A stretch of 64,000 nucleotides of DNA. Origin: Enterovibrio baiacu (GTDB lineage: Bacteria; Pseudomonadota; Gammaproteobacteria; Enterobacterales; Vibrionaceae). This document shows, one piece after another, positions 1-7,573 of this stretch (within the stretch, counting starts at the first letter, position 1; the number at the start of each line of letters is the position of its first letter). Both the position numbers and the translations under genes were made by a program. The notes below the pieces were generated by a model. The model was not told where the DNA came from. It saw only the letters and a list, made by a program, of their open reading frames with translations, and ran no database searches. The stretch covers positions 434,001 to 498,000 of the forward strand of contig NZ_SCHN01000005.1 in the NCBI RefSeq assembly GCF_004120195.1. The letters are read 5' to 3'.

Positions 1-546
1 AAAAAGAACGCAGTGATTGAACATGGCGGCAAAGTGCTGGCGGTTAAAGACATTGCTAAACTGACTCCAGCTGGCCGTGCAGGCACCAGCCTGTACAGAA
101 TGCGTCTTTACGATGTAGCGACTGGTGCTAAGTATGATGAAAGCTTCAAAGCGGATGACATGCTTCCACTGGCTGACTTCAGCCGTCACGCTGCGGATTT
201 CTCTTACATCGATGGTGACGAGTACATCTTCATGGATAGCGAAGATTACACGCCGTACCACTTCAACAAAGAAACCATTGCAGAAGAAATCCTGTTCATT
301 ACTGAAGAAACCAAAGGTATTCAGGTTCTAACAGTAAGCGGTCGCCCTGTCGCGATCGAACTACCATCTACTGTTGATATGGTTATCACTGATACATCTC
401 CTTCTATCAAAGGTGCATCAGCGAGTGCGCGCACTAAGCCCGCAACCGTGTCTACCGGTCTGACTGTTCAAGTGCCTGAATACATCGGTACTGGCGACAA
501 AATCCGCATCAACACTGCGGAACACAAATTCATGAGCCGCGCGTAA
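1..546 (+). CDS. yeiP: Elongation factor P-like protein EfpL (YeiP), 5' truncated by the window edge
   Basis: The reading frame is open from base 1 and ends at the TAA at 544-546, so the true start lies before the window. The visible part covers the KOW-like N-terminal domain, the OB domain with '[13 protein letters not shown]', and a C-terminal OB domain with '[17 protein letters not shown]' and '[14 protein letters not shown]', typical of the EF-P family. At the tip of domain I, where EF-P carries a modified lysine, the sequence reads '[13 protein letters not shown]'. The arginine aligns with the loop arginine of E. coli EfpL, so this is the EfpL/YeiP branch and not canonical EF-P. Family role: binds the ribosomal E/P site and relieves stalling at difficult motifs such as polyproline. 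An intrinsic terminator follows at once, so it is the last gene of its unit. Confidence 0.93.
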   Translation, partial: KKNAVIEHGGKVLAVKDIAKLTPAGRAGTSLYRMRLYDVATGAKYDESFKADDMLPLADFSRHAADFSYIDGDEYIFMDSEDYTPYHFNKETIAEEILFITEETKGIQVLTVSGRPVAIELPSTVDMVITDTSPSIKGASASARTKPATVSTGLTVQVPEYIGTGDKIRINTAEHKFMSRA

Positions 547-575
547 TTTCACGCCGTATCGCTCAACAAACTAGA

Positions 576-606
576 AGCCTCGATAGCGATATCGGGGCTT
601 TTTATT
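576..606 (+). terminator. Intrinsic terminator after efpL
   Basis: A 10-bp stem, AGCCTCGATA / TATCGGGGCT (one G-T pair), with a 4-base loop is followed by a T-rich run (TTTTATT). It lies 30 bases after the efpL stop. Confidence 0.85.
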
Positions 607-869
607 GTTTTTAGATGCGATGAGCGAGATTGCGAGAAGAAGCAGATAAAGCAAAACATGGTGGTCTTCTTGTCGATGCTTTCAAGGAAAGCTCCCATGA
701 AAAAGACGCCCAAAGAAAAGCAAACAGCACATCATATTTCTCGTTCACATTTTTTCGACATCACTGCCCTTACGCTATCAGCCTGAGATCGAAGGCTCTT
801 TCAGACTCAACAATGACAAGGCTGAAAGGGAGATAGGTACACATTGACTCTGATGTTAAGGAAAGACAA
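607..869. other. Intergenic region upstream of the PepSY gene
   Basis: No convincing gene is seen. A 68-codon frame on the + strand has no Shine-Dalgarno sequence and a composition unlike the neighbours. The promoter of the PepSY gene must lie here, but I cannot place it with confidence. Confidence 0.4.
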
Positions 870-1205
870 ATGAAAAAAATGATCTTAAGTGGTGTTGTAT
901 TGGCGACCTTAAGCGCATTCAGTGTTCCAAGCTTCGCATCAAAAGACGCCAACATCATCAGCGAGCAAGACGCGATCAAAGCAGCACTGGCAGAAGTCGG
1001 CGTAGAAGTGCTTGGTATCCGTTTTGACGAACCAGACTCGCAGTGGGATGTATTCGTTAAGTCAGGCGCAAAAGCGTATGAAGTTGAAGTCGACGCTGCA
1101 AGCGGCAAAATCGTCGCAGCCGAAGAAGAGAGCCTTGCAGAAATTAAAGCGGAGCTTTCGGGCGACCTTTCCCACGAAGGCGTGATCGGCGACGTTGATA
1201 AGTAA
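870..1205 (+). CDS. Small secreted PepSY-domain protein
   Basis: The 111-residue protein has a signal peptide (MKKMILSGVVLATLSAFSVP, cleavage expected near SFA-SK) and then one PepSY-type module at about residues 30-90. The diagnostic pattern is visible: 'ISEQDAIKAALAEVG' helix, then 'WDVFVKSGAKAYEVEVDAASGKIV' strands. PepSY modules are periplasmic or secreted and are thought to inhibit or bind peptidases or ligands; the partner here is unknown. The acidic tail (EEESLAEIKAELSGDLSHE) may fold as a helix. The start is supported by AAGGAAAG 5 bases upstream. It stands alone between two terminators, so it is monocistronic. In related bacteria small PepSY genes often sit beside two-component systems; none is present here. 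Confidence 0.82.
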   Translation: MKKMILSGVVLATLSAFSVPSFASKDANIISEQDAIKAALAEVGVEVLGIRFDEPDSQWDVFVKSGAKAYEVEVDAASGKIVAAEEESLAEIKAELSGDLSHEGVIGDVDK

Positions 1206-1291
1206 CGCGCTCACCCTACGCATTTAGCGACCAAGGGTTAGGAGAGAGAAACCAGAAAAACAATTTTCTCCTCGCTTTTCCCTCATACGAA

Positions 1292-1326
1292 AACGCCCAG
1301 AGTGATTGGCTCTGGGCGTTGTTTCT
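1292..1326 (+). terminator. Intrinsic terminator after the PepSY gene
   Basis: A perfect 11-bp inverted repeat, AACGCCCAGAG / CTCTGGGCGTT, with a 7-base loop is followed by GTTTCTT. Confidence 0.85.
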
Positions 1327-1365
1327 TAACCCTTTGAACTAATCGGTGGTATCACGATCAGATCA

Positions 1366-1475
1366 TTCGAGTCTCATATCTCCCGCTCTTTCTCGAATCT
1401 CTTATCTCGAATCTTTTATCTCGCACCTCACCTCTCTTGTCTCGCACCCTGCTCTTCCATCGCCCCCACCAATCA
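1366..1475 (+). repeat. Pyrimidine-rich stretch with degenerate CTCGAATCT-type repeats
   Basis: The + strand has a run of TCTCGAATCT, TATCTCGAATCT, TATCTCGCACC and TGTCTCGCACC in loose tandem, spaced roughly 14-25 bases apart, between the PepSY terminator and trxC. No open frame or stable hairpin uses it. It may be slippage-derived low-complexity DNA, or an untranslated leader of trxC. Confidence 0.4.
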
Positions 1476-1567
1476 CACCAATAGCCAGAACCACATAGCG
1501 TTTTTTCTTCATCCGTAATACTGTTCAACCAACAAAGAAAAACAGAATAAAAAATAAAAGGAAGATT

Positions 1568-1996
1568 ATGAGTTCAATCACTGTTCGTTGCCCAAGCTGT
1601 CATAAAAACAACCAGTTCCCGGTTGAACGCCTTGATGACCAGCCGAAATGTGGCGCATGTAAGTCTCCGTTAGTGAATGGCAAACCCATCGAAGGCACTG
1701 CGGCGAACATGGACGCATTGTTGTCATCAGGGAAGCCCATTGTTGTCGATTTTTGGGCACCGTGGTGTGGACCATGCCAAGGATTTGCTCCTGTCTTTGA
1801 AGCAACGGCAGCAAGCAAAGCAGACGATGTGATCTTCGTGAAAATAAACACGGAAGAAGAACAAACGCTGGCAGCGAAATACCGCATTCGTAGCATCCCG
1901 ACCATCATGGTGTTTAACGAAGGAAAAATGGTGAAACAGATCAACGGTGCACTCCCTCAGTCAGAGTTCACCTCGTGGTTAGAGCAAGCCATCTAG
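1568..1996 (+). CDS. trxC: Thioredoxin 2 (zinc-binding thioredoxin TrxC)
   Basis: The 142-residue cytoplasmic thiol-disulfide reductase has two parts. An N-terminal zinc ribbon with two CxxC pairs (Cys8/Cys11 and Cys28/Cys31) is specific to TrxC. The thioredoxin fold follows, with active site WCGPC (Cys67, Cys70), 'FWAPWCGPCQGFAPVF' and the cis-proline segment 'RSIPTIMVF'. It reduces target proteins with electrons from thioredoxin reductase and in E. coli belongs to the OxyR oxidative-stress response. I see no clear OxyR site here. The start is supported by AAAAGGAAG just upstream. It is monocistronic, with a terminator after it. Confidence 0.95.
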   Translation: MSSITVRCPSCHKNNQFPVERLDDQPKCGACKSPLVNGKPIEGTAANMDALLSSGKPIVVDFWAPWCGPCQGFAPVFEATAASKADDVIFVKINTEEEQTLAAKYRIRSIPTIMVFNEGKMVKQINGALPQSEFTSWLEQAI

Positions 1997-2039
1997 TGTG
2001 GTGATGGGGCGTTTATCACCTGACTCGACACCAATCAAC

Positions 2040-2064
2040 AAAAGGGCATAGCGTGCCCTTTTTT
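2040..2064 (+). terminator. Intrinsic terminator after trxC
   Basis: The stem AAAAGGGCA / TGCCCTTTT (perfect, 5-base loop) is followed by TTTTATTTTC. Confidence 0.85.
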
Positions 2065-2123
2065 ATTTTCTCATGCCAACCAGTAGGCATAACAAACTCA
2101 GGGTTGTTATAGAATGCATTAGA

Positions 2124-2138
2124 TGATAATAATTATCA
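2124..2138. promoter_or_regulatory. Fur box
   Basis: TGATAATAATTATCA is a perfect 7-1-7 inverted repeat, the classic minimal ferric-uptake-regulator site. It lies 33 bases upstream of the small gene that precedes fumC. It predicts iron-repressed transcription of both genes. Confidence 0.85.
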
Positions 2139-2171
2139 TTACATCATAAAGAGCAGATAAAAGGGCTGGCG

Positions 2172-2552
2172 ATGGATTCAAGACAGCAAATCTACAATGC
2201 CTACTTCAAAGCAAAAGACAGGTTCGACGAGGACGGAAATACGTTTGGCTATGAACCCGACATCGTTCAAGGGTTTGTGCAAACAGGGTTAATGTTGGCG
2301 TCTTATCATGAGCTTGGGTCAGAACATGAAAGCGTCTTGCTGAATGAGCTCTTTCTTCGTCAGGTTTACTTCAAACTGCTTGATGCCATTCAAAGCCCTT
2401 ATAGAAGCCATAGCTTTCGACGTATATGCCTTGATGGCGTTCACAGTCCGCTCTACGCACTGCAGCGACATTATGTGCAAGTTCCCGACGGCGACCGAAA
2501 ATTTGCCCAACTTCAGCTAATGCTACAACGCCTTCAAGCACCGCTAGATTGA
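2172..2552 (+). CDS. Small uncharacterised protein, first gene of the Fur-box fumC operon
   Basis: The 126-residue soluble, probably helical protein has no signal peptide or membrane segment and no domain I can name. It is rich in aromatic and polar residues (for example 'HELGSEHESVLLNELFLRQVYFKLLDAI'). The start has AAGGG 7 bases upstream. Its stop lies 17 bases before the fumC ATG, so the two are co-transcribed behind the Fur box. In pseudomonads an iron-regulated fumC-sodA operon also begins with a small gene (fagA). By position this could be an analogue, but I cannot claim homology. A role in maturing or replacing iron-dependent enzymes under iron limitation is an inference from context only. 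Confidence 0.7.
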   Translation: MDSRQQIYNAYFKAKDRFDEDGNTFGYEPDIVQGFVQTGLMLASYHELGSEHESVLLNELFLRQVYFKLLDAIQSPYRSHSFRRICLDGVHSPLYALQRHYVQVPDGDRKFAQLQLMLQRLQAPLD

Positions 2553-2569
2553 TTCCAAAAGGACAGGAT

Positions 2570-3955
2570 ATGACGCAAACATTCCGCACAGAAACAGACA
2601 GCATGGGCGACGTGAAAGTCCCTGAGAATGCACTTTATCAAGCACAAACCCAGCGTGCAGTAGACAATTTCGCGTTTAGTCAGCACACCATGCCCGTGTC
2701 GTTTATTCAGGCGCTAGCTTACATAAAACAAACAGCGGCACTGACCAATGCGCAGCTAGGTCTGCTGGAAGGTGACATTGCCCAAGTGATCGCGGAAGCC
2801 TCACAAGACATCATCAACGGCCAGTATTTGGATCAGTTCCCCATTGATGTGTTCCAGACCGGCTCTGGCACCAGTTCGAACATGAACGCCAATGAAGTGA
2901 TTGCAACCCTTGCGAGTAAAGCCTTAGGCGGCGAAGTATCCCCTAATGATCACGTGAATATGGGCCAAAGCAGCAACGATGTTATCCCAACCGCGATTCA
3001 AATTAGCAGTGTCTTGAGTGTTGAAAAGCAGCTCTTGCCCGCCCTAGAACATTTGATTTCCACCTTGAGTGAAAAGCGCATTGAAGTGGGAAACACGGTA
3101 AAAACAGGTCGAACCCATTTAATGGATGCAATGCCCGTGACGTTCGACCAAGAACTGGCAGGATGGCAATACCAGATAGACCACGCAAAATGTGCCATTG
3201 AGCAAAGCTTGCAAGCGGTTCGCGCCCTAGCTCAAGGCGGCACGGCCGTCGGCACGGGGATTAATGCAGACCCTCGTTTTGCTGCGACATTCGCTGATAA
3301 CTTGTCGCAACTTACGAAGGCATCTTTCACGCCGAGCGTGAATTTCTTCTTTAATCTCAGCAGCCAAGACGCCATTGTGGCGCTTTCGGGGCAATTAAAA
3401 ACCGCCGCTGTCGCCATCATGAAAGTCGCCAATGATTTACGTTGGATGAACTCTGGCCCGCTGGCAGGTTTAGGAGAGATTGAGCTTCAAGCATTGCAAC
3501 CTGGCTCGTCGATCATGCCGGGGAAAGTAAACCCAGTGATACCAGAAGCCGCAGCCATGGCATCTGCGCAAGTGATTGGCAACGATGCAACCATCACGGT
3601 TGCTGGGCAATCTGGCAATTTTCAACTGAATGTGATGCTGCCTGTTATTGCACATAACATTCTGGAAAGTATCGACTTACTGGCGAACAGCGCAAATGCA
3701 CTGGCCGACAAAGCCATCAAGACGTTTACGGTGCGAGAAGACAACCTCAACATCGCATTGGCGAAGAACCCAATTCTCGTCACGGCGCTAAACCCAGTGA
3801 TCGGTTACTTGAAAGCAGCAGACATCGCGAAGAAAGCCTACAAAGAAGGGCGTGCGATCATTGATGTGGCAGAAGAAGAAACAGAATTAGACAGAGCGAC
3901 ACTTGAGCGTTTGCTTGATCCGACCGCGCTAACGAAAGGCGGCGTTGCAAACTAA
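2570..3955 (+). CDS. fumC: Class II fumarate hydratase FumC
   Basis: The 461-residue protein converts fumarate and L-malate in the TCA cycle. It belongs to the heat- and oxygen-stable, iron-free fumarase class (E. coli FumC is 467 residues). Family motifs are visible: 'TGSGTSSNMNANEV' near residue 100, 'GRTHLMDAMPVTF' with the catalytic-region histidine, and the fumarase/aspartase signature 'GSSIMPGKVNP' near residue 320. The ATG at 2570 is chosen because AAAAGGA precedes it; a longer frame from a TTG at 2549 would overlap the upstream gene. The Fur box at 2124 fits the known logic of replacing Fe-S fumarases with FumC when iron is scarce. A hairpin terminator follows. Confidence 0.96.
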   Translation: MTQTFRTETDSMGDVKVPENALYQAQTQRAVDNFAFSQHTMPVSFIQALAYIKQTAALTNAQLGLLEGDIAQVIAEASQDIINGQYLDQFPIDVFQTGSGTSSNMNANEVIATLASKALGGEVSPNDHVNMGQSSNDVIPTAIQISSVLSVEKQLLPALEHLISTLSEKRIEVGNTVKTGRTHLMDAMPVTFDQELAGWQYQIDHAKCAIEQSLQAVRALAQGGTAVGTGINADPRFAATFADNLSQLTKASFTPSVNFFFNLSSQDAIVALSGQLKTAAVAIMKVANDLRWMNSGPLAGLGEIELQALQPGSSIMPGKVNPVIPEAAAMASAQVIGNDATITVAGQSGNFQLNVMLPVIAHNILESIDLLANSANALADKAIKTFTVREDNLNIALAKNPILVTALNPVIGYLKAADIAKKAYKEGRAIIDVAEEETELDRATLERLLDPTALTKGGVAN

Positions 3956-3971
3956 TGCTGAAATAAACAAT

Positions 3972-3996
3972 AAAAAAAAGCCCTCCAAGGAGGGCT
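3972..3996. terminator. Hairpin terminator downstream of fumC
   Basis: AGCCCTCC-AA-GGAGGGCT is a perfect 8-bp stem. The A-run sits on its left side, so the T-tract is best on the - strand; on the + strand only ATATTG follows. It probably acts in both directions, weakly for fumC. Confidence 0.6.
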
Positions 3997-4139
3997 ATAT
4001 TGCTCGCTGCCGACAAGCACAATTCTAAATAAAAGATGAAATAGGTAAACATAACACTGCATCACTCAGAAAAACCTATTTCAAATGTGTTTTAGAACAC
4101 ACACATACTGACTATCCATGTCAACGAGAACGCTGTAGA

Positions 4140-4160
4140 TTAAACGCACATTGCGTTTAA
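4140..4160. repeat. Short perfect inverted repeat
   Basis: TTAAACGCA-CAT-TGCGTTTAA is a perfect 9-bp palindrome with a 3-base loop and no T-tract, just beyond the terminator of the convergent lipoprotein gene. Function unknown; it could be a protein-binding site or a second hairpin. Confidence 0.45.
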
Positions 4161-4164
4161 GAAA

Positions 4165-4218
4165 TAAAAAAGACAGGCAAAATGGAGTCGTGCGTTTTGC
4201 TGTTATATCTGCCTGTCT
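4165..4218 (-). terminator. Terminator downstream of the lipoprotein gene
   Basis: Read on the - strand, AGACAGGCA and TGCCTGTCT form a 9-bp stem around a 30-base loop. The loop holds a competing GCAAAA / TTTTGC stem. TTTTTTATTTC follows. The position after the 4255-4695 gene fits a terminator. Confidence 0.65.
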
Positions 4219-4254
4219 AAACTGAATACGAAAACCATTCCCTCTCTATATGCA

Positions 4255-4695
4255 TTAAATATTCTTTAACGTATCAGAGATAAATTTCTTCCTGATGCCA
4301 TCATCCCTAACCAATGCACCGCTTTTGCTCAATCGATAGGTGTATCTAAATTCGCTCCCATCCAACACACCGTTGATGGTTAAGAAACAAAACTGACGAC
4401 CTTGACGACAATCAATGTAGTAGTTACCCGATTTTCGTGTTTTGGTCACTTGTAGCCCAGACTCCCCCGCCCCTGGCGTCATCAACACTTTCGACACAAC
4501 AACCTTTCGATTCACCGTATCAACAAACCGCAGCGTTTCCTTCGCCAGCGTTGCATCTTGGTCAAACTCTGAATGGTAATACCCATCAATTTTCAAAGTC
4601 GCGTTCAGTTTTGCTTCTTTCGCGCCATCTTGATTGACGCATGCAGAAATTGCTAACCCTAACAATGGTACGATTGCACACTTCATCATTTGCAT
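4255..4695 (-). CDS. Predicted lipoprotein of unknown function
   Basis: The 146-residue protein has a lipoprotein signal peptide ending in the lipobox LAISAC (lipid-anchored Cys19). The mature part has alternating hydrophobic strands, 'LKIDGYYHSEFDQDATLAKETLRFVDTVNRKVVV', suggesting a small beta-rich domain, and a Cys pair in 'YIDCRQGRQFCFL' that could form a disulfide. The ATG at 4695 is chosen because GGGGAG lies 8 bases upstream; the frame also opens from a GTG nine bases earlier. It is monocistronic with its own terminator. I do not recognise the family. Confidence 0.72.
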   Translation of the reverse strand: MQMMKCAIVPLLGLAISACVNQDGAKEAKLNATLKIDGYYHSEFDQDATLAKETLRFVDTVNRKVVVSKVLMTPGAGESGLQVTKTRKSGNYYIDCRQGRQFCFLTINGVLDGSEFRYTYRLSKSGALVRDDGIRKKFISDTLKNI

Positions 4696-4742
4696 GGGAA
4701 ACACTCCCCAGTTAACGATTAATTTAGTTTGTCGCTTATTTT

Positions 4743-4970
4743 TTATCCTATTGCCGACCAGTCTTCCTGATCATTTATATTTATAATCTTTTTTGTACTT
4801 GTTATATCAAAATAAAAAGAGCCATTCCCCGCAGAAAGACAACCTAGCCAATTGTCGCCAAAAATAAAGAACATCAGGAAAAGGAGTGGAAACCCAATGT
4901 TCTTATAAAACACGATTATTTCCCCTATTAAATAATCGCGTTTTCTTTCTACGCTTTTAGCTTTGACCAC
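4743..4970 (-). CDS. Doubtful small membrane protein
   Basis: A 75-codon frame starts at GTG with no Shine-Dalgarno sequence. It would encode one hydrophobic segment (IGFPLLFLMFFIFGDNWLG) and a polar tail. It sits in an AT-rich stretch unlike the flanking genes, where chance frames are short and rich in Ile, Phe and Asn, as this one is. It may be a horizontally acquired orphan or no gene at all. Confidence 0.25.
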   Translation of the reverse strand: MVKAKSVERKRDYLIGEIIVFYKNIGFPLLFLMFFIFGDNWLGCLSAGNGSFYFDITSTKKIININDQEDWSAIG

Positions 4971-5240
4971 AATGTGATTTTTTAAAAGGACAAATGTGTT
5001 CTTTAAAGAATTAACGACTCAAATTCAAAACACCAATGTCATCTATTTTTACACAAACAAGACAATTAGAGTAATTACGTCATTTAATACAACACATGGA
5101 GAAACCTTAGTAAATGGTATATCTAATTGTAATTAAATAACTAATTTCAAAATTCATGGTTAGAACGATAGAAATTGGTAGGTAAAGAAAAATCCAAGGA
5201 AAAGCTCTCTTTTTTTTGCTCTCTAACCCACTCACACAAA
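4971..5240. other. AT-rich intergenic stretch
   Basis: Clearly richer in A and T than the neighbouring genes. It has no open frame of note and no strong hairpin apart from the dcuB terminator at its right end. Nothing functional recognised. Confidence 0.4.
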
Positions 5241-5261
5241 AAGCCCTCTCAAGGAGGGCTT
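5238..5261 (-). terminator. Terminator after dcuB
   Basis: On the - strand AAGCCCTC / GAGGGCTT pair with a 5-base loop, followed by TTTTGTG. Confidence 0.75.
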
Positions 5262-5286
5262 CAAAGCGATCATTTGCAGAACATGA

Positions 5287-6615
5287 TTATGCGATGATCA
5301 TCTGACCAAGCACATAACCCAGCAAACATGCACCGACAACACCAATCAGGCCAACAGACATGAATGAGTGGTTGAAGTACCACTTACCAATTTTGGTTGT
5401 GCCCGACGTATCGAAGTTCACGGTCGCGATGTCTGATGGGTAGTTAGGAATGAAGAAGTAACCGTATACCGCCGGCATAATACCGATAAGCAATGCAGGG
5501 TCTAAGCCCAAACCAAGACCCACAGGCAACATCATACGTGCAGTCGCTGCTTGAGAGTTGACCACCACAGAAACGATGAACAGCGCGAGTGCGAACGTCC
5601 ATGGGTAGCTAGTCACCATATCAACAATGCCTGATTTAAATTGCGGCATCGCGTATTGGAAGTAGGTGTCTGACATCCATGCAATACCGAAAATCGCAAT
5701 CGCAGCCACCATACCCGACTTAAATACCACACCATTCGGCACGTCGCGCGGGTCGGTTTTCGTTGCTAACAGAATCACACCACCGAAACACAACATCATC
5801 ATCTGGATGATGACAGACATGCTGATCGGTTTTGAACCTTCAGTAATGGTGCGCACTTCAGGCACCATAGCAATCACAACGATGGTAACGATAGACGCAA
5901 GGAAGATCAGTACGGCATTACGCGCTGATTTTGGAAGTACTTCATCCAACGACGTCGCTGTGGTGTTAAGAATACGCTCTCGCCATTCTGGATCTTTCAG
6001 GCGCGCTTGATATTCAGGATCGTCATTCAGCTCTTTGCCACGCTTCATGCTGTAAAGAGACATCAGCAGCGTACCAAACAAGGTTGCAGGCACGGTGACC
6101 AGCAAGATTGAGAGCAAGGTAATGTCGGCTTGAATGCCCGAAAGTTGTGTTAAGTAATACACAACGGCTGCAGACAAGGGTGATGCAGTGATCGCGATTT
6201 GAGATGCGACAGACGATGCCGCCATCGGGCGCTCAGGGCGAATACCGTTTTTCAACGCCACGTCGCCAATGATTGGCATGATGGAGTACACGGCATGCCC
6301 TGTACCAAGCAGAAACGTCATCGCGTAGGTCACGAACGGCGCAATCAAGGTGACACGTTTTGGATTCTTACGCAGCACTCGTTCAGCAACTTGCAGCATG
6401 TATTTCAAGCCACCCGCGGCTTCAAGAATAGACGCACACGTTACCACCGCAAGGATGATGAGCATAACGGTAACAGGTGGCGATGTTGGCGGCATTTTGA
6501 AGATGAAAACTTCAATAACCAGACCTATGCCCGAAACAACACCTAGGCCAATACCACCATACCGTGAACCGATGTAAAGCATTAACAACAGGAATAAAAA
6601 TTCCAAGTACAACAT
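5287..6615 (-). CDS. dcuB: Anaerobic C4-dicarboxylate transporter DcuB
   Basis: The 442-residue inner-membrane protein of the Dcu family (fumarate:succinate antiport) has about 10-12 hydrophobic segments throughout. Segments match DcuB more closely than DcuA: 'PPVTVMLIILAVVTCASILEAAGGL', 'RNPKRVTLIAPFVTYAMTFLLGTGHAVY' and 'IRPERPMAASS'. Family motifs 'NSQAATARMMLP' and 'PTYPS'-like 'PNYPSDIATVNFDTSGTT' are also present. The start has GAGG about 9 bases upstream. It takes up fumarate for anaerobic respiration, which pairs logically with dcuC and fumC in this window. I looked for an FNR palindrome upstream and saw none that I trust. Confidence 0.93.
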   Translation of the reverse strand: MLYLEFLFLLLMLYIGSRYGGIGLGVVSGIGLVIEVFIFKMPPTSPPVTVMLIILAVVTCASILEAAGGLKYMLQVAERVLRKNPKRVTLIAPFVTYAMTFLLGTGHAVYSIMPIIGDVALKNGIRPERPMAASSVASQIAITASPLSAAVVYYLTQLSGIQADITLLSILLVTVPATLFGTLLMSLYSMKRGKELNDDPEYQARLKDPEWRERILNTTATSLDEVLPKSARNAVLIFLASIVTIVVIAMVPEVRTITEGSKPISMSVIIQMMMLCFGGVILLATKTDPRDVPNGVVFKSGMVAAIAIFGIAWMSDTYFQYAMPQFKSGIVDMVTSYPWTFALALFIVSVVVNSQAATARMMLPVGLGLGLDPALLIGIMPAVYGYFFIPNYPSDIATVNFDTSGTTKIGKWYFNHSFMSVGLIGVVGACLLGYVLGQMIIA

Positions 6616-6862
6616 ACCAATAACCTCTTAAATTTTATGGCTATTTGTATTTTCCGCTTATCTTTCAACAATTTCTGAACAACGTCTCACACTCCTACTT
6701 TTCCACAAAAGCGATGTCTCTGAATCAGATTTTCAGCACACAATTTCGACATTTCGTAGCCGAAACAAAACCAAGATGTAGCGAGGTTGATGACAGGTAT
6801 TGAGTGAATGGTTAATTAGATTTTTGAAAACCGGTGAGCGGCAGCATCATGGGGAAAAAACA
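6616..6862. other. Intergenic region between dcuB and the prfH terminator
   Basis: Holds the dcuB promoter region (not resolved) and no convincing gene. Together with the terminator at its right end it separates two - strand units. Confidence 0.4.
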
Positions 6863-6893
6863 GTGAAAAAGGAGCCAGCGAATGCTGACTCCT
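6863..6893 (-). terminator. Terminator after prfH
   Basis: On the - strand AGGAGTCAGC-ATTC-GCTGGCTCCT is a 10-bp stem (mostly paired) followed by TTTTTC. Confidence 0.78.
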
Positions 6894-6946
6894 GTGCGAC
6901 GATAAGTAAACAAAGTACCTTCACATGCAGCTTGAACAAGCCTCCG

Positions 6947-7573
6947 TTAACGTACTTCTTTGAATCCCTCGCCGACAAACTTACGAACAATGTTTCCACG
7001 CTCTAGATCCCAGTGCTGTTGCCAACGCACATTCGCGTCTCGCTCAGCTTTCACTTGCTTCGCGTCTTCTAACTTTTGCAGAATCAGCGCACGAGCCAAT
7101 CGCTTGTTAGCATGTTGGCTTCGTTCACTTTCCACACGAACAGAAACTCCGGAGGCAATATGCGTCGCCCTCACCGCTGAATCGGTTGTATTGACGTGCT
7201 GTCCGCCCGCCCCTGAAGCGCGGCAAGATTGGTAAGTAATTTCTTTATCGAGCGTTTGCGGATTGGCCTCAAACACCTTGCCACCAAAGAACCAGTTTTT
7301 ACGCTTATGCTTTGGCCTCAGTGGGCTGTTGCAGACCCAAAGCATCGAGCCTTCCCAATGTTGCGCGATGTGTTTTGCGGCCTCTGCATTCTTTTCATCG
7401 AAGGCCAACAACACCGATCTAAACCCGCGTGAGCGTTCGCAAGGTAATGACGACACAATGTCCATTTTCACATTTTGCTCCCGACACGTTTGCTCGATCG
7501 CCTTCAGAGCCAAACCGACGGCAAGACAGCATTCTGCGGGTCCCTGCCCCGAGGTTAATTGCAGTAGCATCAT
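6947..7573 (-). CDS. prfH: Peptide chain release factor homologue PrfH
   Basis: The 208-residue protein is shorter than RF1/RF2. It lacks the codon-recognition domain but keeps the peptidyl-tRNA hydrolysis domain, with the catalytic GGQ at residues 123-125 in 'RASGAGGQHVNTTDSAVR' and a basic tail rich in Arg and Lys. PrfH proteins are encoded next to RtcB. The published model is that PrfH releases nascent chains from ribosomes whose 16S rRNA decoding centre has been cut, so that RtcB can reseal the rRNA. The start at 7573 is chosen because its ATG overlaps the rtcB stop as ATGA and GGGAGG lies upstream. A GTG nine bases earlier is the alternative. Translational coupling with rtcB is very likely. 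Confidence 0.93.
   Translation of the reverse strand: MMLLQLTSGQGPAECCLAVGLALKAIEQTCREQNVKMDIVSSLPCERSRGFRSVLLAFDEKNAEAAKHIAQHWEGSMLWVCNSPLRPKHKRKNWFFGGKVFEANPQTLDKEITYQSCRASGAGGQHVNTTDSAVRATHIASGVSVRVESERSQHANKRLARALILQKLEDAKQVKAERDANVRWQQHWDLERGNIVRKFVGEGFKEVR

Noticed and set aside
630..836. 68-codon frame between efpL and the PepSY gene
   Set aside because: No ribosome site, unusual amino-acid make-up and no neighbours to support it.
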